64,000 nucleotides of DNA from Clarireedia homoeocarpa (GCA_001465935.1 LNKV01000010.1:248001-312000), one strand, 5' to 3'; counted from the first letter of the stretch, positions 21,886 through 33,428 are shown. Numbers and translations are program-made. The notes: generated by a model from the sequence alone, not told the origin.

Positions 21886-22530
21886 CTACAACTCATCAAC
21901 CCACTCCAACGCGACAGAAGTCTCAAGTCTCTCCGTCCAGTCCGGATTAATGTAAGACTTCACCACCTTCCCATCCTTGCCTACCAAAAAGCTAGCCGGC
22001 AACGGCACTTCCAACGAATCATCCCCATTCCTCGCCATGAAATCATGTCCCAAGTTCTCGAAAACCGGGCGCATTGACTCCGGCTGTGCAAACAAAATCC
22101 CTAGCTCTTTCGCCAACTTATTCTGAACGTCAGAAAGCACTGGAAACTTGAGTGCATGCTTCTCGGTCGTTGAGAGTGACTGGTTGGGTAGCTCGGGCGA
22201 GATGGCAACCAGTGTTACGCCTTTGGCTTGGAATTGTTCAAGATGCTTTTGGAGGGAGGCAAGCGCGAGGTTGCAGAAGGGACACCATTCGCCGCGGTAG
22301 AATGTTATGAGAAGGGGGCCGTTGGCGAGCAGTTCGCTGAGTGTTACTTCTTTTCCTACGGCGTTGGAGAGGACGAACGAGGGAAAGGCTTGGCCGACTT
22401 GAATTGCCTTGGAAGGGTCATAGGCCTTCTGGAAGTCCTGGTTGGCTTTAAAGATTGGCTCTTTGAGCTGTGCGGGTGCGTTTGCTTCGAACCCGGCCTT
22501 AACCGCGTTGAGTTGTGCAGCGAGAGACAT
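21886..22530 (-). CDS. Peroxiredoxin-like protein (AhpC/TSA family)
   Basis: Intronless, 214 residues. Thioredoxin-fold peroxidase family. A helical N terminus (about 40 residues) precedes the domain, which begins IQVGQAFPSFVLSNAVGKEVTLSELL. The active site is FYRGEWCPFC, with C83 as candidate peroxidatic cysteine and C86 completing a CxxC. Then come VTLVAISPELP and KFPVLSD, all typical of this family. PASFLVGKDGKVVKSYINPDWTERL closes the fold. No targeting peptide, so probably cytosolic. It is transcribed divergently from a Zn(II)2Cys6 regulator across about 0.9 kb, which may mean shared control. Redox role is established for the family; the substrate is not visible. Confidence 0.92.
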   Translation of the reverse strand: MSLAAQLNAVKAGFEANAPAQLKEPIFKANQDFQKAYDPSKAIQVGQAFPSFVLSNAVGKEVTLSELLANGPLLITFYRGEWCPFCNLALASLQKHLEQFQAKGVTLVAISPELPNQSLSTTEKHALKFPVLSDVQNKLAKELGILFAQPESMRPVFENLGHDFMARNGDDSLEVPLPASFLVGKDGKVVKSYINPDWTERLETSVALEWVDEL

Positions 22531-23453
22531 GATTGATAGGTTTGTGATAGTGCTACTTTAGAAAGGTATGTGAGGGTATAGATATGAATGTAAGTAGCTA
22601 GGCTTCAGAAGGTATTGAAATCTGTTTGCGATTGAAAACGGAGAGTGAAGTTGCTGGCTAGTGAAGACATCTTGGCCGGGTGCGAAGGAGTTTATATGCT
22701 GCCACAAATCGGCCATTATTACATTGACTGCCCGACAGTATGTCTGAATAATCCCGGAGATCATGCAGTGGACCTTCCGTATTCCTAAGCAACAGTTGGT
22801 ACGAGTTCGTCCGAATTCGTCCGAGCTAGTCCGACTGGGGAAGGGTCTCCGGCTACTACCAGATTCACCTGTTCTTGCTGCTGCTGACCTGCATAACTTC
22901 AAAGATAGTCGTATGAATGCGTATTATAGAATTGAAATAATGACCCCTCAGAATTCGGGCGAGGAGCTCAATCCGTACTGCTCCCGAACGCTGACAAGCT
23001 CATTGGCTGAAAGTAGGGATGCATGCACTTACATACATCGCAACCTAACCGTATATCCGTGAGCGTAGTGTCTTCAAAGTTACATTTTGTCCACGGGAAT
23101 GTTTGCATATTGTTAACTTGCAAAATGATTCTTGCTTTGGATTGATATCTGTAGGGCTGGCAACCAGCTTACGCATCCTGTCTTTTGGTTCGAACTTCGA
23201 CATGATTACTAAGTATCGACTATTTCCGTTTAGCCTATCTCATGGCTATGCATGCAAGATTTAGGCCGGAAATGCTTATTTTCACGGGTCCGATTGTGTA
23301 GCGCTAGAGTAGCTGGACGCATATCAAGTGCTAATCTATGTATGTATGCCCTGTACATCTAATCAGAAAATAGACCTCGAAAGTGACGTCTTGAACGCTG
23401 TGTCATCCTGCCGGTGAATTTATACCCCACCGCCTCTACCTGTGACCGTGCTT
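22531..23453. other. Divergent promoter region
   Basis: Shared upstream region of the peroxiredoxin-like gene (reverse) and the Zn(II)2Cys6 gene (forward). A short degenerate repeat of the form GAGTTCGTCCGA lies near 22803-22835. No gene seen. Confidence 0.5.
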
Positions 23454-25676
23454 ATGCTGAATCATCTCGACTGTTACTGTCGTGAGAACAATTTAGCATC
23501 TCGAGCACGGGGGAATTCCTCAGTCAAGGTGAAAGAAATGTCCCTACATACATCAGGCACGCCTGATGTGTCACCAGCTCCAGCTAAACGCATGCGGCTT
23601 GGTACGAAAAGTTGTGCAGAATGTCGAAGACGGAAAGTTCGCTGCATGTACAACTCAAACAGCCCGAGATGCCAAGAATGTGTTCTGCATGAAGCCATCT
23701 GTACCGCGCAACAACCGAAACGGAGCAGCAATTCCCAGAATGATAATCAGCAGAGACTGCAGCAACGGCTTGATGAGTTGGAAAGCATGATCCGCCGAAT
23801 TTGTGGCGCTGTTTCTTCAAATTCCAAGTCGCTTGATTTGTCGCAGTTCGAGACACAAGCTACCGATGCAATTAGTCGCCTTCAATCAGTCCCAAAATCT
23901 CAAGATGGAGAGCATGAGAGCTCTTCTAATGCATCAACTTTGGCTGATTCGATGAATTGGAACTCTAACAGATCTATCGGTACGCTGTCCCCAGACGGCG
24001 AACAGTTTGAAGAGGATGCTCCATTGCTCCAGCTTTTCAAACAAGCGATGATGGTTCAATGGGAGAGTCCAGTTCTGGGAAGACAGAGGGTTATGTCAAC
24101 TAAAAATACGAGATTCTCGAATTGTGTAGCCGCTCTCAAGTCCTTGCTACCCAATCATGACGATCTTACCTTGATACTCGAACTGACTGAGCACTTTTGG
24201 CCTATATGGCCATTACTTCCAACAACCGATCGGAATTCACTTATATACCAGCTTAGACCAGTTGTCATGGCAAGACAATTCGTCCTTGAGCTATTGGATA
24301 CGAGTAAGCCGACAGCAGTGGCGAAGGGGTTCCTATGGCTAGCTCTTTGTATACAGCAGCTCCCACGAGACTTTGAACGACAGTGCCCAAAACTTACGGC
24401 CCCACTTAAACATCTAATAGTCTCATATCTTAGTGGAGCAGAATATCTCTTAACTCTGGATTATGAAGTAGGCGGGAGTATTGAGGGTCTGGAAGCCCTC
24501 GGCTTGATGATGAAGATTTATATTAATATGGGAAAGCCTCGGAAAGCTTGGGCAGTCGCTCGTCAGGGTCTAAATCAGGCCCTGCTACTTGGTCTTCATC
24601 ATATAGACAATACCACAGATCAGCAAAAGAAAAGAACCTGGTCATCCTTCTGGCAGTTGGATAGGCAACTATCACTAATCCTAGGATATCCTTATACTAT
24701 AGCAGAATCGCATCCAAGTCTGTCAATTGATCATGTTGATGGATCGACCGAAGCTTTGCTCGCATACAAAATAAGTGTGATATCGGGACATATTGTTGAG
24801 CGGAACCAGAATCATCAAAACATGGATTATTTCGCCACCCTCAAGATCGCCCAGGAGCTCGAAGAATGTCGAAAGGAAATGCCACAGCAATGGTGGGAAA
24901 TTCCTAGTCCAGAAATTTCCCTTGCCGCACTCTATGGTCAGCAAACAACTAAAATCATGTACTTTCAGCTCCAGAAATATCTGCATCTCCCATATATGCT
25001 AAAGCCAACGGTGGAATGCAGCTTCATTGATAATCGTAGATCTGCGGTCGAAGCATCCAGGGAGATGGTGGAGGCATATCGAACACTCAGAAATCACAAC
25101 AGTTCGATGACTATATTGTGTGATCTCATGGACTTTCATGTATTTTCCGCCATCATCGTCATCATCATCAACTTACTATCCGAAAAATCCACCACCCCCT
25201 TGGAAGAGCAAAACCGTGATTGGGAACTCGTCTCATACACTACCATAACTCTTGAGCACGTCGCTAAAGTCATGGAATGTGAGGTTGCTCGACAAGCTGC
25301 CCAGCTACTGCAATATCTCTTGCAGGCCCATGAAGGTGTGTATGCAGGTCCGCAGTCCTACGAAGCAGTGATCCCGTACTTCGGGAAGGTACGCATTAGC
25401 CAGCCACGAGATCTTGTCACAACAGCTATAGCAGGGACAGACAAGCCGGATTCCTTGGCTGAGCTATCCTCTGAAATAGTCGAAGGTGTTCCTTCGGTCC
25501 CCAGTCTTGAATATACCTTCCCACCTGAAGTGCAGTTTTGCACTGATCCGTTCGTATCATTTACGGCTGGTCTGGGGGGAGACGCCCCCCGGGATTTGGA
25601 GCTAAATGTTGACTGGACCGCTGTGATTGACGAAAATACAGAATGGGAGTTTAATCAGATATTCAGCGTGATATAG
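23454..25676 (+). CDS. Zn(II)2Cys6 transcription factor
   Basis: Single-exon ORF, 740 residues from the ATG at 23454. A start at 23538 (MSLHTSG) would give 712 and may be the true one, because the first 28 residues look unstructured and the DNA-binding domain follows it. The binuclear zinc cluster has six cysteines at 54, 57, 64, 73, 76 and 83 with the basic stretch RRRKVRC between C57 and C64. A linker and short coiled region (QQRLQQRLDELESMI) follow, as in dimerising Gal4-type factors. The middle (about residues 220-560) carries the fungal transcription-factor domain, with KRTWSSFWQLDRQLSLILGYPYTI as its clearest motif. Target genes are unknown. The divergent peroxiredoxin-like gene is an obvious candidate. 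Confidence 0.92.
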   Translation: MLNHLDCYCRENNLASRARGNSSVKVKEMSLHTSGTPDVSPAPAKRMRLGTKSCAECRRRKVRCMYNSNSPRCQECVLHEAICTAQQPKRSSNSQNDNQQRLQQRLDELESMIRRICGAVSSNSKSLDLSQFETQATDAISRLQSVPKSQDGEHESSSNASTLADSMNWNSNRSIGTLSPDGEQFEEDAPLLQLFKQAMMVQWESPVLGRQRVMSTKNTRFSNCVAALKSLLPNHDDLTLILELTEHFWPIWPLLPTTDRNSLIYQLRPVVMARQFVLELLDTSKPTAVAKGFLWLALCIQQLPRDFERQCPKLTAPLKHLIVSYLSGAEYLLTLDYEVGGSIEGLEALGLMMKIYINMGKPRKAWAVARQGLNQALLLGLHHIDNTTDQQKKRTWSSFWQLDRQLSLILGYPYTIAESHPSLSIDHVDGSTEALLAYKISVISGHIVERNQNHQNMDYFATLKIAQELEECRKEMPQQWWEIPSPEISLAALYGQQTTKIMYFQLQKYLHLPYMLKPTVECSFIDNRRSAVEASREMVEAYRTLRNHNSSMTILCDLMDFHVFSAIIVIIINLLSEKSTTPLEEQNRDWELVSYTTITLEHVAKVMECEVARQAAQLLQYLLQAHEGVYAGPQSYEAVIPYFGKVRISQPRDLVTTAIAGTDKPDSLAELSSEIVEGVPSVPSLEYTFPPEVQFCTDPFVSFTAGLGGDAPRDLELNVDWTAVIDENTEWEFNQIFSVI

Positions 25677-28600
25677 TAGCGAGCCTTGAAAGTTGAAAAG
25701 ACGTTTTGTGCACTGGAAAAAAACGATGCTACGAGAAGCTGCTGTTTGCGTGGGCTAGATATATGGAAAGTAATTAAGGAGGGGTTACACGGTCAGACAT
25801 GGTCGATTTGAAGTTTGCTGTCAGATTCCCAAAGTCATCCCCGAGTCTGACTGTAGAAACTTAAGGAACACTTGATATTACGAAGAAAGCCCAAATCACT
25901 TGTCATCTAAACCGATGAAGCCTCCTTGGCTTCATGAGAACCACAGCTTAGGCAATTGCCGATATCTGAGGAAGCATTCGTGTTACCCCATTTTGGTTAA
26001 AAGAGGCGACACAATACCAGTCCGTAGCAAGATTGATTGTTGGAGAGTATATACGATGCAGTAAGTGGTTTTGTATAGTCTAAGGGGTCTATATATAGGC
26101 ACTATGAGTCTGGAGCCAAGAATTTCGTGATACGGCATCATCAGAGTGGATCCCACTGGTAGTCCTCTGATCTTCCATATTCTCACACAACCCTCTGCCG
26201 GTATTCGGCCATGTCGCGAGCGGAGTACTCTTGAATTGTCGCATGTCCTGATGTTAACACTTCCTCATAGGAGCCGCGAAAAAAACAATGAAGTAGACAT
26301 TGATATGACGAGCCTATTTACCATATGTTTAGACGGTGTGCTACAATTCACTAGAAAAAAATCGAGGAAGATCGAACTCGCCGAACGAGAGTATGCCATT
26401 TACACTGGCAATTTCCGCGACCGTGGCAGTACTGTTTGGCATATCGCCTTCAGTTCAGTGCAAGACAATCTTCGAAGGCACACAACCAGAGATGATACTG
26501 TGTTCAAAAATTCCTTTATGATGGCCTCACTCCAAGATCGACCGCGCGAGTTCAGTAACACAATTGCATAGGAGGACGGAAGAGGTTTACATAGTTCACT
26601 CAGACGCTGACGCTGACGTAGTCGTCAGGCTTATTTTGAGCTTGTACGAAACTCCGGGTTATTAATGATTGCACAAAAGATCACACGTGAATCAGATACT
26701 TCCAATAAGGGTCACCTGCACCTAGGTTAGGCTGCAGCAGTGCTGGTAGCGCTAATTCATGTTTCGCGAGCAAGTAAGGGGGGCTGGATTGAATGTCAAC
26801 CATGGAATTCTCAGCATCACGAATAGGTGAGACCTACGTGAACCATAACGGGTATATTCTGATTATTTGTCACTAAGAACTTCCCCCAAAGTTTCTTGGT
26901 TACTGCAAGATCTTTATTCATTGATGCTTCCCGGCGATGTCTCGGTGCGCTCCGCGTCCTTTCTTTCGAGCTACTGCGGTTTTTTCCACCCAAAGATTGT
27001 TTGCACTGCAACATTCACTGGTTATTAATCAGCCAATGTCTTTGTGCTTCCATACAAACATGTACATGGGCGCGGATCTGCGGCAGAAGATTATGACAGA
27101 TCTGCTGCATATCTCTCCAGGCACGTTTGACCAGCTGCACTACATACTACAAGGACAGGGAATTGCTTGAATTGCTCGCATATGCATTGAATCACCAACC
27201 ATATTGCAACATTCCCGCTTCGTCTCCAGGTGATTGGAATGAATCTGGTTAAACTTTTTGATCGATATCATGGTGCATAATGAGCAAACCCTGGAGAAAA
27301 AGCTGTGTTGGTACCCAGAACTGTGTCCTCGTGCCGACGATGGAATCGATTGCAGGACCCATATGTCATTGTTAGCTGGGTTATCCGTTCGCTGCAATAT
27401 CCGTCGCCATTGCGCAGATGTCGGCGATATCTCGGAGTTTCACAAGTTCAAATAAGCGCTACAACCACGATGACTAAAGAACTCGGATTCGTTAATCAAT
27501 ACAAGCATGGTACCGCAGTTTGGAATCGACCGAACAAGCAAGTTCCCTGTCTACAGGAACACCCTTGCAACTTTTGGCAACCTGAGTGGCATGTTGTGGG
27601 TGGTATTTAGGCACGAAACGAGAATGGAACGCGTGGGGGTTGACTTGATGAGCATTTCATTGATAACAGCCATGATCCATCTCTGTTCACCTTGGTACAT
27701 TTGTTCTTTGCTCTTATGTCAATGTTTGACCATACACATGTCATGAAAAACGTTTGTGCTCCCATAGGATGAATCGCTAGGGACCGTGCCATGGAAGCTG
27801 ACCTAGAGTCGTATTAGGCACGAAATAGGAAGAACGTAAACAACCCCTGTTCGATCAGAGCAACGTGTTCGTCCATATTGGTATGGTTTCCCGGGGCCGT
27901 GTAAGGCTGAATACGATTCGTGTTCGAACGAGTTCAAGCGAGCTCGTGCAGATCCTCCTATGTAACCATCTCAGCTCTTTGAGAAAGTCATATTCAACAT
28001 CTGACTGTCCCGTGTTGAAGCTATCAAAAATGGGGCAGTTGAAATTATGCCCAAATCATCCTATGAAAAGCAAATAGATGGCTTCGGTGAGCTACGCCGT
28101 ATGTAACACGCGGCGGGTCATCATCGGATTAAAAGCTTCAGCTCAGCCTTACTTCTCAGCGAAAACGTCATTCTTAAAGGGGCTTTCTTCTTCTTGAGTC
28201 TTGGATATTGTAATTCAATCATCTTGCCATGCGTTTAAGTTCCAAGCGGAAGTCTTAACTATCCAGTAATTAAATCATAGGATGCAGCACATGAAAGCCG
28301 CTGAGAAACCTCCTCCTTCATGACGGCGAAGCTGTACAGGAACACAAAGGAGGCGTCAGAATGTTTGGAAGGGGCCGGTTTGTACAGAGACATGTCACAG
28401 TCTTACTGTCAGATGCCGCTGTCCCGATTCTCTGGGAAGCTATTTACTGTTTGTGAACACTGAATGGGGTTACGGCCCTGGGCATATCTAAATTAGCTTT
28501 ACAATCAAGCTATAGATGTAGCTGTTGATGGCTGTGTAGCGATATCTCTTGCATGGGTTACCCGGTATACAATCACACACCGTACTGTAAATTATTGAAA

Positions 28601-28855
28601 GTAAGCCTACGGCGCTGACATTGTGGAATATCAGGATATCTTGTGATCTTCTTTTGAGTCATTAGACCCTTGTTAGGTCTTAGAGAGGCTGAGTTCTTAG
28701 AAAGACTACCTGTTACCTCTAAGTGAGAAGGTATGCCTACTTATAGAGGTTGTGGGACATCTTTGGCTCGATTTTTACTTTCATCAAGCCTGAGATACTT
28801 CTCTTCAGACTACCCTTCGGAAAATCACTACATAGAACTTGCTGATCAGTTAAAT
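25677..28855. other. 3.2-kb gene-poor region
   Basis: No confident gene. A weak coding-like patch at about 26,900-27,750 shows two overlapping frames with plausible protein sequence that switch near 27,560, and several nearby ORF fragments without family matches. It could be a decayed gene. The rest is AT-rich with short ORFs. The right end holds the catalase promoter. Confidence 0.45.
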
Positions 28856-31207
28856 ATGGCCGCCGAGATGGTAAGTACAGTAGAAATAGAAGCGTACTTC
28901 TGCTAATTTGCCTCAAGACGATGCCCGAACGCCCAAAGGCAAATAACGGGGAAGCTTTGGGTAAGATATCTCCATACAATGTTCTCTGTAAGAGATGCTG
29001 AATAGCTTAGTGGACCAAAGCATGGACCCTGATTCGTTGCTCCCTCTGAATGCCACTCCTCCACCTGGAGCATTCCCTCCCAAGGGGACCGACTACTACA
29101 CTCTACCAAATGGTGCTCCTATCCAGAATCCACAGGCTAGCCAGAGAATTGGACGCCAACTCCGTGGTATCCTTCCGGTCTCCGACATCAACTTGATTGA
29201 TCTCATTAGTCATATCACACACGAGAGAATTCCAGAGAGGTGAATGATCCAATCCGTAGCAGATGGGAAGCATAAGCTAACGGATTGAAAGACTCGTGCA
29301 TGCTAAGGGAGCAAGCGCTTATGGAGAGTTCGAAGTCACTCACGATATCACGTAAGTACATCTTTGAATCTTCATTGTTGATACTTTACACGTGCAGGGC
29401 TAAAAAAAAGTACTTTTTAGTGATATCACCAGTGCTGCTTTCCTGAACAAAGTTGGCAAGAAAACACCCCTTTTCGTTCGCTTCTCTACCGTCGCGGGCG
29501 AAAAAGGCTCCGCGGACAGCATCCGAGACTCTCGTGGATTTGCATTCAAGATGTACACTGAAGAGGGAAACCTAGATTGGTTGTTCTTCAGCACAGTAAG
29601 TATAACTGAAATGGATTTGCGACTTGACCTAACCCGTTACAGCCTGTCTTCTTCATCAGAGACCCTGCCAAATTTCCATCTATGACACATGCGCAGAAGC
29701 GTGATCCCCAAACAAACTTGAAGAATCCAACAATGGTTGGTCGACCCCCCTTTTCATATCTCAATTGCTACATCTGCTAATCTGAAACAGTTCTGGGAGT
29801 AAGAAGCTCGCCCAACGATAGGAAATTTTGCGCTAATCGTGTTCGTAGTTTCTTCAACCAAAACGCAGAAGGATACCACACTATCATGATGCTTTTCAGT
29901 GATAGAGGAACCCCAGTGTCTTACAGATATGCAGATATCTTCTCAATAAACACCTACAAGTTCACCAAGCCCGTATGTAAGACCTAAAATCAGCTGGCTA
30001 GCTATTTCTGACCTTAATGCAGGATGGATCCTTTAAATACGTCAAGATTCACCTCAAGACCAACCAAGGCGTGCAAAACCTAACTCAGGATGAGTCTACC
30101 ACAATCAGTGGTCAGGATCCTGATTACTTTACCAAGGATCTTTTCGATTCCATTTCGAAGGGCAACTACCCGTCGTGGACTGTCTACGCACAGGTCATCG
30201 ACCCGCTTGAGGCCGAAAACTACAAGACAAACATTTTCGATGCAACAAAGACTGTCTCCCAAAAGGACTACCCACTTATTCCATTCGGAAAGATCACTCT
30301 CAACAAGAATGTGCAAAACTTCTTCACGGAGTCTGAGCAATCTGCCTTCAACCCCGCCAACATCGTCCCAGGCTGGGATATAACCCCTGACCCAAGTAAG
30401 TAGGTTTCTACCTTTCCAATGATCTTCCATTAACAAACTTCACAGTTCTCCAGATCCGTATGTTCGCCTACGGCTCAACTCAACGCTACCGTCTCGGTGT
30501 AAACTTCAATCAATACCCCACCAACCGCCCCTTTTATACATACAACCCCACACGCCGCGACGGGTTCGCCAATGTCGCCAACTACGGCGCTCAGCAGAAC
30601 TACGTGGGAGCTGTCAACGGCCCACCAATTGTTAAAGCAGCACAGTACGAACAACATGCTGCTCACGAAGAGTGGATCGGGACTGTGACAGAGTACGAGA
30701 GTCAGGTGACTGACAAGGATTTCGAGCAACCCAGAGAGTTCTGGGAAGTATTGGGCAAGACCAAGGACCAGCAGAAGAACTTGGTTTACAATGTAGCGGA
30801 CAACTTGAGCGGTGCGATTCAGAGTGTTAGGAAGCAAACTTATGGTAAGTTTAATCTCTTGCGTCTGGTCTTAAATTCTCGCAGCGTCTAACTGATGTAC
30901 CACAGCGATTTTCAGGAGAATCGATCAGAAGCTTGGCGATTGGATCGAGAAGGAGACAGAGCTCATAGTTAATGCTCACTCCAACGGTGAAGATATCCCG
31001 GGTATCGTCGTCGGTGGCGACATCGTATCGGATGAGCAAATCAGCGGAAAGGGTGGAAGAAACTCTCCCTATCCGGGCTCAGATTATACTCCGACTGCGA
31101 GGGCAAGATCGGTGAACGGTGATGCGAGCTTGCATGATCATGTCAAGAGTGTGGTCCAGGAGGGCGGTCTGTTCAATATTGTCAGCAAGGCTGAGTTGAG
31201 GAAGTGA
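28856..31207 (+). CDS. Divergent monofunctional haem catalase, 11 exons
   Basis: Exons: 28856-28870, 28918-28960, 29011-29239, 29292-29351, 29421-29595, 29643-29735, 29791-29798, 29849-29972, 30023-30395, 30446-30844 and 30906-31207, giving 606 residues (600 if translation starts at 28921). Catalases split hydrogen peroxide. Family blocks are clear: FEVTHDIT with distal H113, RFSTVAGEKGSADS, TPVFFIRDPAKFPS, DYPLIPFGK, and the proximal motif RMFAYGSTQRYRLG with R378 and haem-ligand Y382. Unusual points: the distal Asn of the canonical NNTP motif is replaced by Ser (S173), the canonical DTHRHRLG is STQRYRLG, and RHMNG is RYADI. Exon 7 is only 8 nt. A C-terminal extension of about 90 residues follows the catalase core. 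No clear signal peptide, so it is probably intracellular. Activity may differ from classic catalases. The two-codon-scale first exon is the weakest call. Confidence 0.9.
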
Positions 31208-31963
31208 GTGGTTCGAATTGGGTGAGATTTCGATAAATGTTGCCTTTTCCTCGTACGCTTAGGGGTGGGTGTCTGTGTTCATTAGTTGGTTCGTGTATTG
31301 TACTATACTGTGCTGTCTATTTTGGCATGATGCCACATCGCCTTCTTTCTCCCGCTCCTTTCTTCATAATAATCTCGAATATAAATAGATCACTTTAGAT
31401 TGCAAGCCTAATAGCCTGTGTGTGCTGAAGTTGCCTGATGAATCTATACAAATTCTGGGAATATAGGCGCCCGTTCAGACAAGCACCGTACCCCGCAGCA
31501 CATGATCCAATACCAAGCATAAGGCTTGAGATGCCGAATATGAAGCTTCGTAAAGACACTTGGCAACATCCATAAAAGCTTACTCTTAACTTTAAGAATA
31601 CGAACGAGCAGTTCTCGCTGACGCTGATGTAAGATCAAGTAGCGATCCGACTGGGCGCGAGCTGACCAGGATTCGGCGTGCAGTGGAGTTGGGGTTCGTA
31701 TAAGCCATGTTGACGGAGGTGGCTTCTCAGCCAAAGCTACCAATAATAATTCAATTAACGATGGAACGACAGAATCGACACACAGAATTTCTGGTATGCG
31801 GTTAGCTTAGGTTACAGAGCTAGTAGCGCACTGCAAGACAGCCGATAGGCAGAGGAACCGGAATGTGTTTTGTTAATAATTGAAGTGACTTGGATAACAA
31901 ATATTTGAGTGTAGACGCTGATTTATCATATGTTGCACACGACCTTCCTCCCTTGGTTCATAA
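31208..31963. other. Convergent 3' intergenic region
   Basis: Between the stop codons of the catalase gene (forward) and the exchanger-like membrane protein (reverse). No gene seen. Confidence 0.5.
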
Positions 31964-33021
31964 TCACACCTCTGAAATAGCGCCTGAGATCTCAGTCCAA
32001 CGTCCCCAAAACGTGAAAAGAAGATAAATAGCGAATAACACAATGCCATGCAATCTCGTACCACGTCCCTGCCATACAAACACCGTCACAGCCATGCTTG
32101 CCAAGAACACCATTCCCAGTCCCCAGAAGCCCACGTCATTGATGTTTTCCACCTTCTGCACATCAATACCTAGCGCCAGACACAATATATAGCCGGACGA
32201 GCCCATAATGTTTCCTATGATGATACCGCCATATCCTTGTGACCCTGCATAGCCGATGAAGACATGAGCAATGTCTGAATATACTGCTGCAAGTGAAACC
32301 CCCGCCCTGACGGTGTTGGGAATGCCGGCTTGAGAGAAAAGTGAACAAATGGTAAGCGCAAGGCAATATCGGGTTACTAGAAGTACTGCGATCCCACTGG
32401 CAAGCCGGCTAACATGGTAGAGCTTTGACTGGTCTGCGCTGGCAGTTTCGGGTGCTGCCATCAGTGGCGTTCTATCCTCTTCCTGGCTCAAGATCAAGCG
32501 CCATGCCGAAACAGCTGCCCCGAGATGAATGTACATAGGAATTATTGGATTGGCTGCTATGAATAATGCGACGCTTGAACAGAACAGTCCACTGATGGAT
32601 ATTTTTGCGGTGCGGCCGAATCTGATCGGGACCAACTGAGCCAGGAGAGCGAAGCTCATAAGGCCAAGAGTGTTCGTGATAGAGGAGCCGATAAGCTGTC
32701 CCACTGCAAGAGAATAACGGTTGCTGTTGTATGCGGAGGTGACGAAATGGTGCTATACTAATCACTAGGTAGGTGGTAGTATCTAGATGTTACACGGACC
32801 TGTTCCCAGACTGTGAGGAAAAAAGTAAAGAATCCTGTAATTTCAGATACAGCGTAGCTGGGAGCAAGAGGCACAAAGTGTTTGAAACATAGGTGTATCG
32901 CCCATATGTACACTGCAGTCAATGCAAGTAGCACAAAGACTGTACTGGAGCTCAAATTCGCTGTAATCCAGTCGAAGCCGACGAGAGAGTTGAAAGGAAA
33001 AGAAGTAGAATTAAAACTCAT
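31964..33021 (-). CDS. Polytopic membrane protein resembling CaCA cation exchangers
   Basis: Two exons (33021-32800, 32752-31964), 336 residues, with about nine to ten hydrophobic segments. Two internally similar stretches resemble the alpha-repeats of the Na+/Ca2+ exchanger superfamily. The first reads TVWEQ ... AVGQLIGSSITNTLG at residues 70-105. The second reads AGVSLAAVYSDIAHV ... GIIIGNIMGSSG in the second half. Both have an acidic residue followed by a G-x-I-G-S/N-x-G-S helix turn, as in GNxxGSN of true exchangers. The motifs are degenerate and the protein is shorter than most fungal Vcx1/NCKX proteins, so cation exchange is inference. The donor GTCCGT is followed by a 47-bp intron. Two CACGTG boxes lie upstream. 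Alternative: an uncharacterised membrane family. Confidence 0.7.
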
Positions 33022-33428
33022 GATTACTGGCAAATGCAGCTAGTTATAACAATGAATAAACAGATTTGAAATCAAAGATAGTAGGACTGTGGGTTTGGTG
33101 ATCGATATTCTGCCAAAGGTTGTATATTGAAATTGAGGAGTATGCAGAAGTATACCATAGGAGACGTATAAATATGAGATGCAGATTATCGAGCACACGT
33201 GGGGTCTAATGAACTGTTGTACCCACGTGGAATGAAAAGTAATTATCGATGATTTAAGAAGAGTCGCACTTGCTATTTGTGAGCGCATGCCTGTTGCATG
33301 AGAACTTCACATATGTGAACACGAGACGAGCAACATCAGAATTATAGTGCAATTGTTCCCATGACTGCAACTAAGATATCTGAGTCACTGCGACTGATAA
33401 AAATCCATGGGAATTGTGAAATGCTGGG
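33022..33428. other. Promoter of the exchanger-like gene and NRK1 trailer
   Basis: Upstream region of the reverse-strand membrane protein and 3' end of the next reverse gene. It carries the two CACGTG elements listed separately. No gene seen. Confidence 0.5.
33196..33239. promoter_or_regulatory. Paired CACGTG boxes
   Basis: CACGTG at 33196-33201 (context ACACGTGGGG) and at 33234-33239 (context CCCACGTGGA), 38 bp apart, about 175-215 bp upstream of the membrane-protein ATG. This is the core of bHLH binding sites (Cbf1/Pho4 type in yeasts). Regulation is inferred from motif pairing and position. Confidence 0.45.
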
